From the NCBI GenBank assembly GCA_023053575.1, contig JAKZAP010000017.1, forward strand, positions 5,091,501-5,155,500: 64,000 nucleotides of DNA, in the 5' to 3' direction. The DNA comes from Branchinecta lynchi (taxonomy: Eukaryota; Arthropoda; Branchiopoda; Anostraca; Branchinectidae). A program made the position numbers and the translations under genes. The notes beneath the pieces are model-generated. The model did no database searches. It had not been told where the DNA came from and saw only the letters and a list, made by a program, of their open reading frames with translations. Positions 1-10,554 of the stretch are shown in pieces; within the stretch, counting starts at the first letter, position 1; every line of letters begins with the position of its first letter.

Positions 1-3000
1 CTTTTAAAACGGTATGTTCTAAAGAGAATAATCACATAATCAAAAGCTGTTCTTTAGCGTTGTAAAACCTACAACAAAACAATATCGGAAGAAGGCTATC
101 CGTAACGTTTCAGGATTAAAATACCATAGATGACACTATTAATTATTACAAAACTACCTTATTGTTTTACATTACCGTATCGTTTGTACCCGTTGCGTAA
201 ACAGTTAATCCTAGGTTATAGCGATAGACCATCGATACAAACTTTCTTACTGTCATATTTACAGAAATCGAATACAATGTGCACCAATTTTCAAAAATTT
301 ATAGCCCCTCGTGAACCGATCTTACTTACAAGTCCGTCTCCCGTGATTGACATCAAATTCACCGGAAACAAATAACGGATACACCAGCTATAAAAAGTTG
401 CAAACCCCTCATTGCTGAAGATGATTATAGCATAAAAGCCGATTATTACTTACAAGTCCCATGCATGTCGTACAATTGGGAACAAAATTGTTCTTACCAT
501 CGAATACACCTGAGACAAATAACAGGTATACCAACTAGCAAAAGCTGCAAACTCCTCGTTGCCGAAGATGATTATGAGCTAACACTCGACTGTTGCTTAC
601 AGTCGACTGTTGCTTACAAGTTCCTTACATGTCTCACAACTGGTATCGCCTATTTTTGGTTTCAGTGTGTACCTTACTCCTGAAGTTGTCAACCCCTTGA
701 AACTTGCAAACTGGTTTATCTCATGAAGGATTCATGAGGAAAAGCTTTATAAAAGGATCATGAAGGAAAAGGGACTAAATTGACTTTGCAGTCAGTTGAA
801 GTTTATCCTTTTCAATCGTAGACATCGTGACGGATGAAAACTTGGAATAATATCCTGTATAATCTAGTTGGTATTATAAAGCTATCCGTAACTTTTTAGG
901 ATTAAAATACCATAGATTACACTATTAATTACTACGAAACTACCTTGTTTTACATTACAGTATCGTTTGTACCCGTTGCGTTAACAGTAAATCCTAGGTT
1001 ACAGCGATAGACCAACGATACAAACTTTCTTACCGTCAGATTTATATAAATCGAATACAATGTGCAACAATTTGCACAAATTTCTAGCCCCTCGTGCACC
1101 GATTCTATTGACTAGTCCCTTTCCCGTGATAGACATCAAGTTCACCGGATAAAAATAATGGGTACACCGACTAGCAAAAGTTGCAAACCCCTCATCGCTG
1201 AAGATTCGCTGCCGATTATTACTTACAAGTCCCTTGCATGTTTTACATTTGGGAACCAAATTGTTCATCAAATGACAGGTACGCCAACTAGCGAGAGCTG
1301 CAAACCCTTCATTGCCGAAGATGATTATGAGCTAACAGTCGCCTGTCGCGTACAAGTCCCCTAAATGTCTCACAACTGGCATCGCCTATTTTTGGTTTCT
1401 GTGTGTGCCTTACTACTGAAGTTGTCAACCCCTTGAAACTTTCAAACTGGTGTATCTCATAAAGGAATTTTTTTTACCAAAAAATGGATATCATATACTT
1501 TGATCAGCTCATCAGCGGCTATCGATTGCCGTCGAAGTTGAACTTTATCCTTTTCAATCGTAGATATCGTGACGGATTAAAACTTGGAACAATATCTTAT
1601 ATAATCTAGTTGATATTATAAAGCTATCCGTAACTTTTCAGGGTTAAAATACCATAGATGACACTATTAATTATTAAAAAATTACCTTATTGTTTTACAT
1701 TACCGTATCGTTTGTACCCGTTGCGTAAACAGTTAATCCTAGGTTATAGCGATAGACCATCGATACAAACTTTCTTACTGTCATATTTACAGAAATCGAA
1801 TACAATGTGCACCAATATTCAAAAATTTCTAGCCCTCGTGAACCGATTCTTACTTACATGTCCGTCTCCCATGATTGACATCAAATTCACCGGAAACAAA
1901 TAATGGATATACCAGCTATCAAAAGTTGCAAGCCCCTCATCGCTGAAGATGATTATAGCATAAGCTTTTTAAACGGGATGTTCTAAAAAAATTAATCATA
2001 TGATCAAAAGGTATTCTTCAGCGTTGTAAAAACAAAAACAAAATAATATAGGAAGAAGAGACTAAATTAACTTTGCAGTCAGTTGTACTTTATCCTTTTC
2101 AATCGTAGACATCGTGACGGATGAAAACTTGGAACAATATTTTACATAATCTAGTTGATAATAGAAAGCTATCCGTAACTTTTCAGGATTAAAATACCAC
2201 AGATGACTCTATTAATTATTGTGAAACTACCTCATTGCTTTACATTTTGGTTTGTATCCGTTGTGTAAACAGTTAATCCTCGGTTACATTGATAGACCAT
2301 CGACACAAACTTTCTTACCGTCAGATTTATAGAAATCGAATTCAATGTGCACCCATTTGCAAAAATTCCTAGCCCCTCGTGAACCGATTCCTACTTACAA
2401 GTCCCTCTCCCGTGATATACATTAAGTTAACCGGAAACAAATAATGGGTACACCAGCTAGCAAAAGCTGCAAACCCATCATCGCAGAAGATGATTGTAGC
2501 ATAACAGCCGATTATTACTTACAAGTCCCTTGCATATCTTACCATTGGGAACCAAATTGTTCTTACCATCGAATACACCGGCAAACCCCTCATTACCGAA
2601 GATGATTATGGGCTAACAGTCGACTGTTGCTTAAAAGTCCCCTATATGTATCATAACTGGTATCGCCTATTTTTGGTTTCAATTTACCTTACTATGAAGT
2701 TGTCAACCCCTTTGAAATTTTCAAACTGGTGTATCTCATGAAGGAATTTTTGTACCAAAAAATGGATGACATATACTTTGATCAGCTCATCAATGGCTAT
2801 CGATTGCCGTCGAAAAAAAATTCTACCTGGCTTAGTTCAAAAGTTGACTTTTTTGCCGTAGGCCAACTTTCTAACGTCACGACTTAGAAAGGAGCAAAGG
2901 ATAAGCTCTAGTTTCTTTAGCAATGAGAGAACTTTTAAATTTTAAGAGGCACATCTGATACCGTTACTCTACCACAAACCAAAGTGCAAAAAAAAATAAA

Positions 3001-3571
3001 TTATAAACTCAGCTGAAATCGTCGCAGACATGGACAGAAACAACAGATGGCAGCACTTTCGGACCCGTGGGAAAAAGCCACTTTTTTGTCTCTGTAGATT
3101 TTTCTATTTATCACTCAAAGAAGATATGTTGGCTGTGGGGCCGGGTAACTGCCACATATATTTAACACTTATAGATTTTAGTCCATCTTCAATTAGAAAC
3201 TGGTGCCTGCCTGCTTGCGTGCTAGAACGGAGCTTTCCACTCGAAAGCAGAAACATCTTTTGATGAAACGAAAGGTTCGCTACACAACTTCAGATAGTCC
3301 TCTCTGACATAGGCTATACAACTCCACTTCACTTCGCAAACCGTAGGCTCTGGCTCGAGGACAAGCAAAAACAATCCTTATTGGCCCCAGGCAAGAGTTC
3401 TACGGAGCTTTCCAAAATGTAATGTCATATTCATCAGTCCGGCCTAAGGTCCACACTTTCTGTAAAAACCGCACAGATTAGACCCTTCTCAGTTACCAGG
3501 AATAAAATGAAATCGGAGTCATAGGAAAAAAAAAAAAAAAAAAAAAAAACGAGGACAAAACCAAAGTGTTG
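1..3571 (+). mobile_element. TIR element with tandem-repeat body, copy 1 (left end lies outside window)
   Basis: The right end is CAAAACCAAAGTGTTG at 3556-3571. The matching left end, CAACACTTTGGTTTTG, is seen at 45711 in the partner copy, so this copy should begin about 61 bases before the window. Positions 1-158 match 45772-45929 directly, while about 160-3567 matches 45694-42269 in inverted orientation. The body is four tandem units (separate entry), then a unique 2811-3527 stretch and an A-run at 3528-3549. The right flank is LINE reverse-transcriptase code, so the element interrupted that LINE. No transposase is visible, so it is probably non-autonomous; superfamily unknown. Confidence 0.7.
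97..2810 (+). repeat. Four tandem units of about 550-785 bp
   Basis: Each unit opens with GCTATCCGTAAC (97, 882, 1623, 2170). It continues through a GTACCCGTTGCGT-like stretch and then one to three copies of a shorter block around CTAGCAAAAGCTGCAAAC. The inner block stays translatable in several copies (peptide like PTSKSCKPLIAEDDY), but frames break between units, so I read it as non-coding repeat. The array recurs inverted at 43020-45694. Confidence 0.75.
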
Positions 3572-4990
3572 CTCTCGCAACACAATTCATTGGATAGTAC
3601 GGACTTCCCAGGGATTCTTATTTTAGCTTTCATGTGACGGTACATATTCAGCAATGGTCTAACTATTACAGGAGAAACACCTCGCTCGAGTAGTTCATAC
3701 ATTGCTTGTGGGTGCAGAAGCGAGTCGAAAGCTTTACTTACATCATAAGTACCAATTGCGAGCGGCTGCTTTGTCACATCAGCATCGTGTAAAATATTAG
3801 ATAAACATTTTAGCGCGTGAAAACAGCCGAGTTTTGGCTGGAATAACTGAAAAGGTGGCATGTAACAAGTAGACCGAAGGCTCTCAATTATTAACAGTTC
3901 AAATATTTTTGCAAAAACGTTAGAAACAGTGATAAGCCGGTATGATGAACATTCAGAAGCTGGTTTACCTTTCTTGGTAATTGGCGAAATCAAACCTATA
4001 CAAAATACATCAGGGACAAAACCTGTACAAAAAACCATCTGATATAATAACGATAAATGCGTAATAAGCTTTTCCGATCCATTCAAAAAATGGAACGCGC
4101 ACAAACCATCCGCACCCGAAGATTTTTTCTTTTTTAGTTTTTTTCAGGACTTTTTCTATGTCACTAGAACAAACAACATACGAAATAGTAGAAGGAGCAC
4201 TTAGCCGCTCATTTAGTTTTTTCTCAAATTTATGATTTAACTCTAGGAGATGGTAGGGTACACGGACTTCATCAAATATAGAATCACTTACGGACTGGAA
4301 AAGATGCTTATCAATTCTAGACCAGCACCTCTGTTGGTGCCATTTGGGCCCGCAAGATCCTGTTGACTGATTTCGACGCATGGGGATAGTCAGGGAAAGA
4401 GGGATGTGATCACTGTATTCTCCGAATTTCCCGACTTTAACACATAATTTATTGTCCGAGACGCCGCTACATGTGGACGCCGAGTAATTTAGGAGGATGG
4501 AATGATCTAGGTTTGACGTGCTTCCGGACGTAGAAATAAAAGAGTAATCAGTGTCTTTAGGGATCACGAATAATCTGGGGGCAACACAGATAGGAAGGAC
4601 TCAGACCGCGGACAGGAGCTTTGCAGCAGGTTGCAGTTTAGATCACCAATAAGAAGGCACATTTTTTTTTATTTTTGACACCCTTTTTATCAGCTTGGCA
4701 ACGTTTCTACAAGCTACACTAAATTTCCTCTCGGAACTATCATCTCTATAATTTGTGGGGAGATACAAGTTAACGATAATTAATTGTTCTGTCTCTACAG
4801 CCAGGTAGCAGTCGGAAGTTTCGATGAGTTGAGACTGACACGATGTCAGGGTAGCAAGACCACCACTTGGTCTCCCTTTCTTGTTCAGTCTTTTCGCAGG
4901 GGAAATATGCACAGTCACTTGGTGGGAAGGGGATAGGAGCTGGCAGTTAGAGTCTGAGAGGAAGTGCTCCTGCAGGCATACAATGTTTTA
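3572..4990 (-). pseudogene. LINE A: endonuclease and N-terminal reverse transcriptase, frameshifted and truncated
   Basis: Read on the minus strand, an apurinic-type endonuclease region comes first (about 4990-4643; CLQEHFL and a GRPSGGLAT stretch). Next is its C-terminal part with a SDHIPL motif (about 4567-4380), then the reverse-transcriptase fingers (about 4104-3572; SYRLITVSN and YDVSKAFDSLLH). The frames are separated by shifts. The palm with its FADD box is missing, because the TIR element ending at 3571 cuts the frame just after a CCES sequence. Family knowledge: this order is that of CR1/L2/jockey-type non-LTR retrotransposons, which copy their RNA at a nicked genomic site. It is a dead copy. 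Confidence 0.75.
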
Positions 4991-5596
4991 TTTGACTTGC
5001 ACATGTTCTCTAGGTTCAGGTTCAGGTTCTTTTTAATAACAAAGTAAATAACAAAATGTCCAGAGCCCGGCTGAGAAGACAAATTCGTGATGCACGGGAT
5101 GGAAAGACTTCTTTAAATAAATACAACATTTATACTTCACTACATGTCATTCATACAAATGGAAATATGCGCAATCCCCCGTCAGTACCCGGTCCCCAAC
5201 ACCACCAGTTGACACGTCCAGTGAAACAAACAATACAAAAATAAAAATAAAAGATAACAAGAACCGAGGAAAAGTGATTTCAGTCCGAAGGATCCTGGAC
5301 TGAGTATTCATATCCCCCAGGTCCAGTATCTTCAAAACCAGATAAAATAAAAGGAAATGGGAACAAACTTAACCTCCCAAAGGCAATTCGCATTAACTAA
5401 CAACAACTCACTTATCACGAAACACATTCTCAATATAACAACATAAATTTAAGTTTACGTTTGGTTGTTTGAATTGACTGTGAAATGTCCAAATTAGAAG
5501 TATAAATATTCCAGTTCCGAATTACTGAGTTTCGAAGCGAAAGTTTCGATCTTTCAGTTATAATTCTTGGCTGATACAGTTTATTAAAATTTCTAG
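4991..5596. other. LINE-to-LINE spacer, no gene seen
   Basis: This lies between the start of LINE A's readable code and the C-terminus of LINE B, both on the minus strand, so it probably holds the 3' untranslated tail of LINE B. It is A-rich in places (around 5235-5265). A 62-codon plus-strand frame at 5056-5244 has no recognisable features. Confidence 0.4.
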
Positions 5597-7490
5597 TTAG
5601 ATGTCCGTGTTCAATAGATTAAGCGGGAAAAGGATCGAGGAACGAAAAAACGAGGGAAGCAAACCACGGTCATACTTAAGTTTGAAGAGGATAGATTCAA
5701 CAATCACAAAATGTCTTAAAGGAAGGATATTAAGAAAGCAATAAAGAGAATCTGTTGACGACTTCGCTGGATATAATTTAGGGGAAGGCAGGTAACTCTT
5801 AAGAACCCGCAATGCTATGTTCTGTTGTCTTTGAAGTGGCGCAATATGAGAACTAAATGTGTTAAGGTATACAAGTGATGAAAACATTACATGGGAATGA
5901 AGAAGTGCATAATAAAGTGATCACATTGCTTCAAGGGGAAGGGATGACCTGAGTCTTCGCATTATCCCTATATTTCTCCCCAACTTCATACGCAAATTTG
6001 ATATATGAGGCTTCCATGATAGATTAGAGTCAAGGAGGACTCCAAGGTATCGCATAACTGCTGCTCGGGAAATCTTAATTCTAAAATCACTTGACTCAAT
6101 TAGTTGAAGCTCAGGAACAGCAGCGTTACATCGAGAGAAAACCACGAATTTTGTTTTATCAGCGTTAAGAGCTAGGTTATTTGACTCAAGCCACAATAGA
6201 AGATGGCTGAAAGCTTCCTCCAATACAAGTTTCAAACTGTTCATATCTTTCCCTGATACAGTACATGCAGTGTCATCCGCAAATTGCAAGTTTAAACCAA
6301 ATATTCTCATGGAATTATTCAGGTCGTTAACATAAATTAAAAAAAGTAAGGGACCAAGTATTGAGCCTTGCGGTACACCAGCGATATTAGATTGTCGAAT
6401 AATTTCGGATGAAACATCACCTCCATCAACATATTGAGAACGGTCCTTAATATAAGATGCTACTAGGGATTTTGCTGGCCCTCTTATACCGTAATGATCC
6501 AACTTATGCATTAAAATATCATGAGATATCGTATCAAAAGCTTTTTTAATGTCAAGAAAAATAGAAGCTGGAATTTCTCCCCGGTCAAGAATGTCATGGA
6601 CATACTGTGTTAGTAATAGGACCGCATGATCGGTAGAATGACATTTGCGAAATCCGAACTGTAGCTGATTTATCATTTCAAAATGTTCTAAAAAACGCAC
6701 TATTCTATTATACAGACAACGTTCAATTATTTTAGAAAAAGTCGACAGAATTGATATTGGCCGATAATTCGACGGATTTGTTTTCTCTCCTCCTTCGTAA
6801 AGAGCCAATATTCTTGAATCTTTTAATGACGAAGGAAACGTCCCGTTTTTAAATGCCAGGTTTATTATGTGACATAAAATGTGCGAGATTTGGGGGAAGA
6901 TTTCTTTTAACAGAAATGTCGATGATCCATCAATACCCTCAGATTGACCATTTTTCAAAAGAGTAACTACATTCTTTAATTCTTGTTCAGAAACCGGTGT
7001 TAAAAATATTGTCTTATCATGAGATGGCGGAGGGAATTTTCTAAAATCATTTTTGTTTTGACGACTTGACCTCGACGAAGCAACGGACTGTGCAGTTTTT
7101 TCACCTATTTTAGCAAAATGCCGGTTCAGGGCATCTGCTATTTCCTTCTTATCATTAAGAGGTACTTGGTTTTCAGGCATGCACATTTCATCTGGAAGAC
7201 TTTGTTCCTTCCTTTTACCAAGGCATTCGTTAATCAGTGACCAAGTCTTTTTCGGAGACAAACGAACTTTATCAAACTCTCGTTTATAATAATTACTTTT
7301 TTCCAAATGAAGAATTTTTGACAGTTGATTTTTGTACCTTTTAAATTCAGATATATTTTCATCAGTCGGACAGTTAAGTTGCCTCCTGAATAACTGGTTT
7401 TTAAACTTAATAGATCGTAGTATTCCTTCCGTTATCCACGGCTTATTTGGGGATTGATAACGTCTCAGACTAATTTTTCGTTTTCTGGAC
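5597..7490 (-). pseudogene. LINE B reverse transcriptase (CR1/jockey-like), nearly complete
   Basis: A long open frame (7612-5921) contains, in order, the post-endonuclease linker (PNKPWITEGILRSIKFKNQL), fingers (NPSNYRPISILSTFSKIIER), LDIKKAFDTISHDIL, GVPQGSILGPLLFLIYVNDL, the catalytic LQFADDTA and the thumb (YLGVLLDSNLSWKPHI). A stop at 5921 is followed by the expected C-terminal continuation in another frame to 5597. The protein would copy element RNA at a nicked genomic site. The endonuclease that should precede it is absent: near 7470-7490 the frame joins straight to gag-like zinc-knuckle sequence. One stop/frame change and that deletion make it inactive, although the catalytic aspartates are intact. 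Confidence 0.85.
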
Positions 7491-8537
7491 AGGAGAGTGA
7501 GAAGCAAGTATGACCGTCGACTTTGCAGAGAACACAACTTTTGCGTTGGGTGCAAGGCTGATCTTTTGTGCTCTTGTGGGTATGGCTTGCACACTGGGAG
7601 AAACCTCGGCATTGGGGCAGTTCAGTGCAATGTGCCCAGTTTGAAAGCACTTGTAGCATCAGCGAGGTAGTTGGTGGAATTCTTCTATGCGCAGACGTTC
7701 GAATCCGAATTTGGGCGGATCCTTCATGGCTGGATCCAAGGCAGCTTTTGTAGCAAAGAAGAGTCGGAATGAGCAGGATTGTCCAATCTGCTCGACTCTC
7801 TCACATGATGGGACGATGCTCGTTATGTCATCCAGAGTGTACTCGTTAGGAACGAAGCGCACAATGCCCAATAACATCTTAGCTTTGACAGTAGCTTGAA
7901 GGGCTTCATTCGTTTTCTTCATTGCGTTTGCTATTTTTTCTGCCGAGTCCTTTGACTTCACTACAACTTTCCAGTCGTCTTTCATCCGTTTTAGCTCCAC
8001 GATTTCGTCAGATAGTTTACCACAAGCGGAAACAATGTAGTCCTTGCGAGCATTCGGGGTTTCAAGGGACTTGGGAGGGTTTTTTACTACTACTGAATAA
8101 GGCAGACGCTCGGCCTGTAGCGTGGTATTTTCTTGAGACGGCCACTGCGGTTGTTGGGGGATTGACTTAAACTGTTCCAAAACACCGTCAAGCTTCCGAC
8201 ACATATAGTTCACTTTACTGGTGACGCAAGCACCAACTGCATCGGCACACTGTGGAACTTCATCAGGCTCGTAGTACAGAAACTTGTGAAGGATTTTTTT
8301 CTCCTTGGAGCACCGGTAGAAAACCTTTGCGATATCTAACACATTGTCAGGGTCCTTGTTGTGCGTGATCAACCTGTCCTCATAGCCAAGGTTCCTATAG
8401 TAGGACCGAAGAGTTTTCTTCGCTTCAAGAATTTTGTCTCTCGAAAAAAATTCCACTGCTCTGTTCACGTATACTTCAGTCTTTAATCCATTCGCAAGCG
8501 ATCTATTTATAAAGTTCAGTAGCGGATTATAAACCAA
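7465..8537 (-). pseudogene. LINE B ORF1 (gag-like RNA-binding protein) with zinc knuckles, interrupted
   Basis: A 292-codon frame (8537-7659) lies directly upstream of the LINE B reverse transcriptase on the same strand. It ends at TGA, but the same frame continues at once into CYKCFQTGHIALNC, a perfect CX2CX4HX4C zinc knuckle. A second knuckle-like CVLCKVDGHTCFSLSC (CX2CX4HX6C) follows in a shifted frame to 7465. So ORF1 was longer and was broken by a nonsense change and a frameshift. Family knowledge: ORF1 proteins of I/jockey/CR1-type LINEs bind element RNA and often end in CCHC knuckles. No other domain is recognisable in the N-terminal 290 residues. Confidence 0.65.
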
Positions 8538-8559
8538 TTCAGGATTACAGGAAATTTTC

Positions 8560-8970
8560 CGATTTCAGCATGATTCCGGACGAATTATGTGTCCGAAATT
8601 CCTAAATTTGTCATATACAGATTCAGCGTCTCCTCTTGCCCCTATATCTGTCATCTAATCGACTTTAAATAAAACTTTTGCTTTGGCCGAATTCCAGACG
8701 AACTACTTGTCCGGCGAGAAAATAGTTTTTACCATGGTGTTCAGCATGTCTTCTTACCTAATTGACTTTCACACTAGCTGTTGAAAAATGTTTTGTTTGC
8801 CCCTTAATTTGAACCCCCTGTACCTCTAAATGTAGGGCTACAAAACCCATCTATGAAGTCGACCTTCCCCTTGACCCGAAGAATCCGCACACCAAGTTTC
8901 ATTACAATATCTCATTCATTTCGAAAGTTATCGATTTGAAAGACGCACGGACAGACGAACAGCTTTTACC
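8560..8970 (+). repeat. R1 repeat copy (TTGTCCGGCGAG type)
   Basis: It carries the family signatures: ACTTGTCCGGCGAGAAAA with CAGCATGTCTTCTTACC, a GGGCTACAAAACCCATCTATG segment, and an end in AAAGTTATCGATTTGAAAG followed by ACGGACAGACGAAC. The same order occurs at 14795-15690, 31955-32576 (inverted) and 39300-39760. Non-coding and interspersed; mechanism of spread unknown. Confidence 0.7.
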
Positions 8971-8984
8971 ATATCACAGGTATC

Positions 8985-9192
8985 CTTCCGGGTCGCTGTC
9001 ACTACCGCAACACGTCAGTTCACATAAACGTCAGTTAAACTACACCTCAGTTTGCCTACCGTCATTTGACACAAACGTCAGTTCACTCGCTTTCAGTTCG
9101 CCTATTTTAGAAATCCGTCAGTTCTTCAACTCGTCAGTTCTTCTACACGTCAGTTCCCCTACAAATCAGTTGACTTATCCACTTGCTGTGAC
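8985..9192 (+). repeat. CGTCAGTT array, left
   Basis: About ten degenerate units of 16-20 bp, each built on CGTCAGTT with a spacer such as GACATAAA or CTACA. Spacers vary in length and are not unique sequences of fixed size, so it is not a CRISPR array. Confidence 0.75.
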
Positions 9193-9367
9193 AAAATTCA
9201 ACTCCCAGTCACCCAAAGAATCTAATAAGGGTATTCAAAGAACATCTGGTGGGTTGGCTTTAGTCCAATTTATATTTGTATCATTTAACTGACTACACTG
9301 CATTATTTGGATTGTGTTAACGGACTTTTTTTTTTATTTTTCACTACTTGCTCCAGTATGACGTTCA

Positions 9368-9656
9368 GAGCCTGTTCCACCCTACTTACCGTAGTTACTA
9401 CGCATGACGTCACGAATTCTGGCTTTTTGCCGTCAAGGCTGGAACGATTTTTCTATTTTCCAGAAGGATCTCACGCCAGGGGCGAATCCGACCAATCACG
9501 TTACAGAGATGCGTAATTACTACGCTCCCGAGCATGGTAAGCAACTATTAGTTACTATTCCGACAAGGTTGGAACGGTCAGCGTAGTAACTTTTCGTGAG
9601 GATGGAACGGAAATAGTAACTAATAGTAACTATTTTTAGAAGGGTGGAACACGCTC
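9368..9656 (+). mobile_element. MITE, 289 bp, with TCA target duplication and empty site elsewhere in the window
   Basis: Terminal inverted repeats run from GAGCCTGTTCCACCCTACT to the complement ending GTGGAACACGCTC. TCA flanks it at 9365-9367 and 9657-9659. The unoccupied sequence GACGTTCAGAATATC is present at about 53884-53898 in the related R3 core, which proves both borders and the 3 bp duplication. Related copies lie at 48977-49242 and 54615-56459. Each contains the palindrome TGACGTCA. No coding capacity. Confidence 0.9.
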
Positions 9657-10149
9657 TCAGAATATCAACGGCCTTCCTCACAACACAAAATTCTATTATG
9701 AGGCGGAAAATTTGAATCTCAACACAAACGCGGCTTTTCAGTGGTCAGTGATCAGCTCCAGAAAGGTGGTTCACTGCGTGAACACTTATTTTTCGTAAAC
9801 CGTTGACGTCAAGCACACAACACAGATACAAGCGCACAGAAGTACGGCAATTCAGACAGGGAAATTCCACTATCTGAAAATCGGTTACTCGTGAATAGCT
9901 GAGCAATGAAGTAACGCATTTACGCGAAGTACCACAAAGTCAATAAGGCTTGGATAACTGGATTGTTCTACTACATCCCTTTACAGTTAAACTTTAATTA
10001 AAAAATGCTCTGTTCAAAGTACACTAGCGTTCAAAGAGGCATGGGTAAAGCATGGGTAAGTGGATTGTTCTACTACATCCCTTTTCAGTTAAACTTTAAC
10101 TAAAAAATGCACTGTTCAAAAAACACTCGCGTTCAAAGAGGCACGCCTT

Positions 10150-10378
10150 CAGTTGACATAAACGTCACTTGACATAATTGTCAGTTGACATAAACGTCAG
10201 TCGACATAAACGTCGCTGTCGCTGTCACTACTGCAACACGTCAGTTCACATAAACGTCAGTTAAACTACACGTCAGTTCATCTACACGTCAGTTCCCCTA
10301 CAAATCAGTTGGCTTGCCGTCAGTTGACATAAACGTCAGTTGACACAACGTCAGTTCGCCTACAAAATCCGTCACCAG
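10150..10378 (+). repeat. CGTCAGTT array, right
   Basis: Second array of the R3 element, with the same degenerate 16-20 bp unit and orientation as 8985-9192, including several exact GACATAAACGTCAGT blocks. Confidence 0.75.
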
Positions 10379-10554
10379 ACGCAAAGATTTTGACCCGCCT
10401 ATTAGTTCGAAGTCGACTGGGTCACCGAAAGCAATTAAGCAGGGGGAATAAAGCCCAGGGGATTAATAAAAAGAAGCCGACTTTTGCGCATGTTGATGAG
10501 GGTAAAACTAGTTCAAATCGCCGGGAGCTTGCGATAAAATGTGGCAGGTAACGC

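Larger units (their letters stand above)
8985..10530 (+). mobile_element. R3 foldback-like element with CGTCAGTT arrays at both sides
   Basis: Arrays of a degenerate 16-20 bp unit (CGTCAGTTGACATAAA) lie at 8985-9192 and 10150-10378, around a core at 9193-10149. A related segment is inverted at 18700-19290, sharing the array, the CACTACCGCAACACGTCAGT-type end and a CCCAGGGGATTAATAA segment. Part of the core recurs at 53870-54060 and 54536-54600. No long coding frame is present. It is probably a non-autonomous DNA element whose arrays could be transposase-binding sites (inference). Confidence 0.55.

Noticed and set aside
3030..3263. 77-codon frame conserved in both TIR-element copies (also 42638-42850 minus)
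   Set aside because: Conservation is explained by the recent duplication of the whole element at DNA level. There is no motif, and the two frames end differently.
8985..9192. CRISPR-like array
   Set aside because: Repeat units are degenerate and 16-20 bp, spacers are short and variable, and the sequence is animal transposon DNA.
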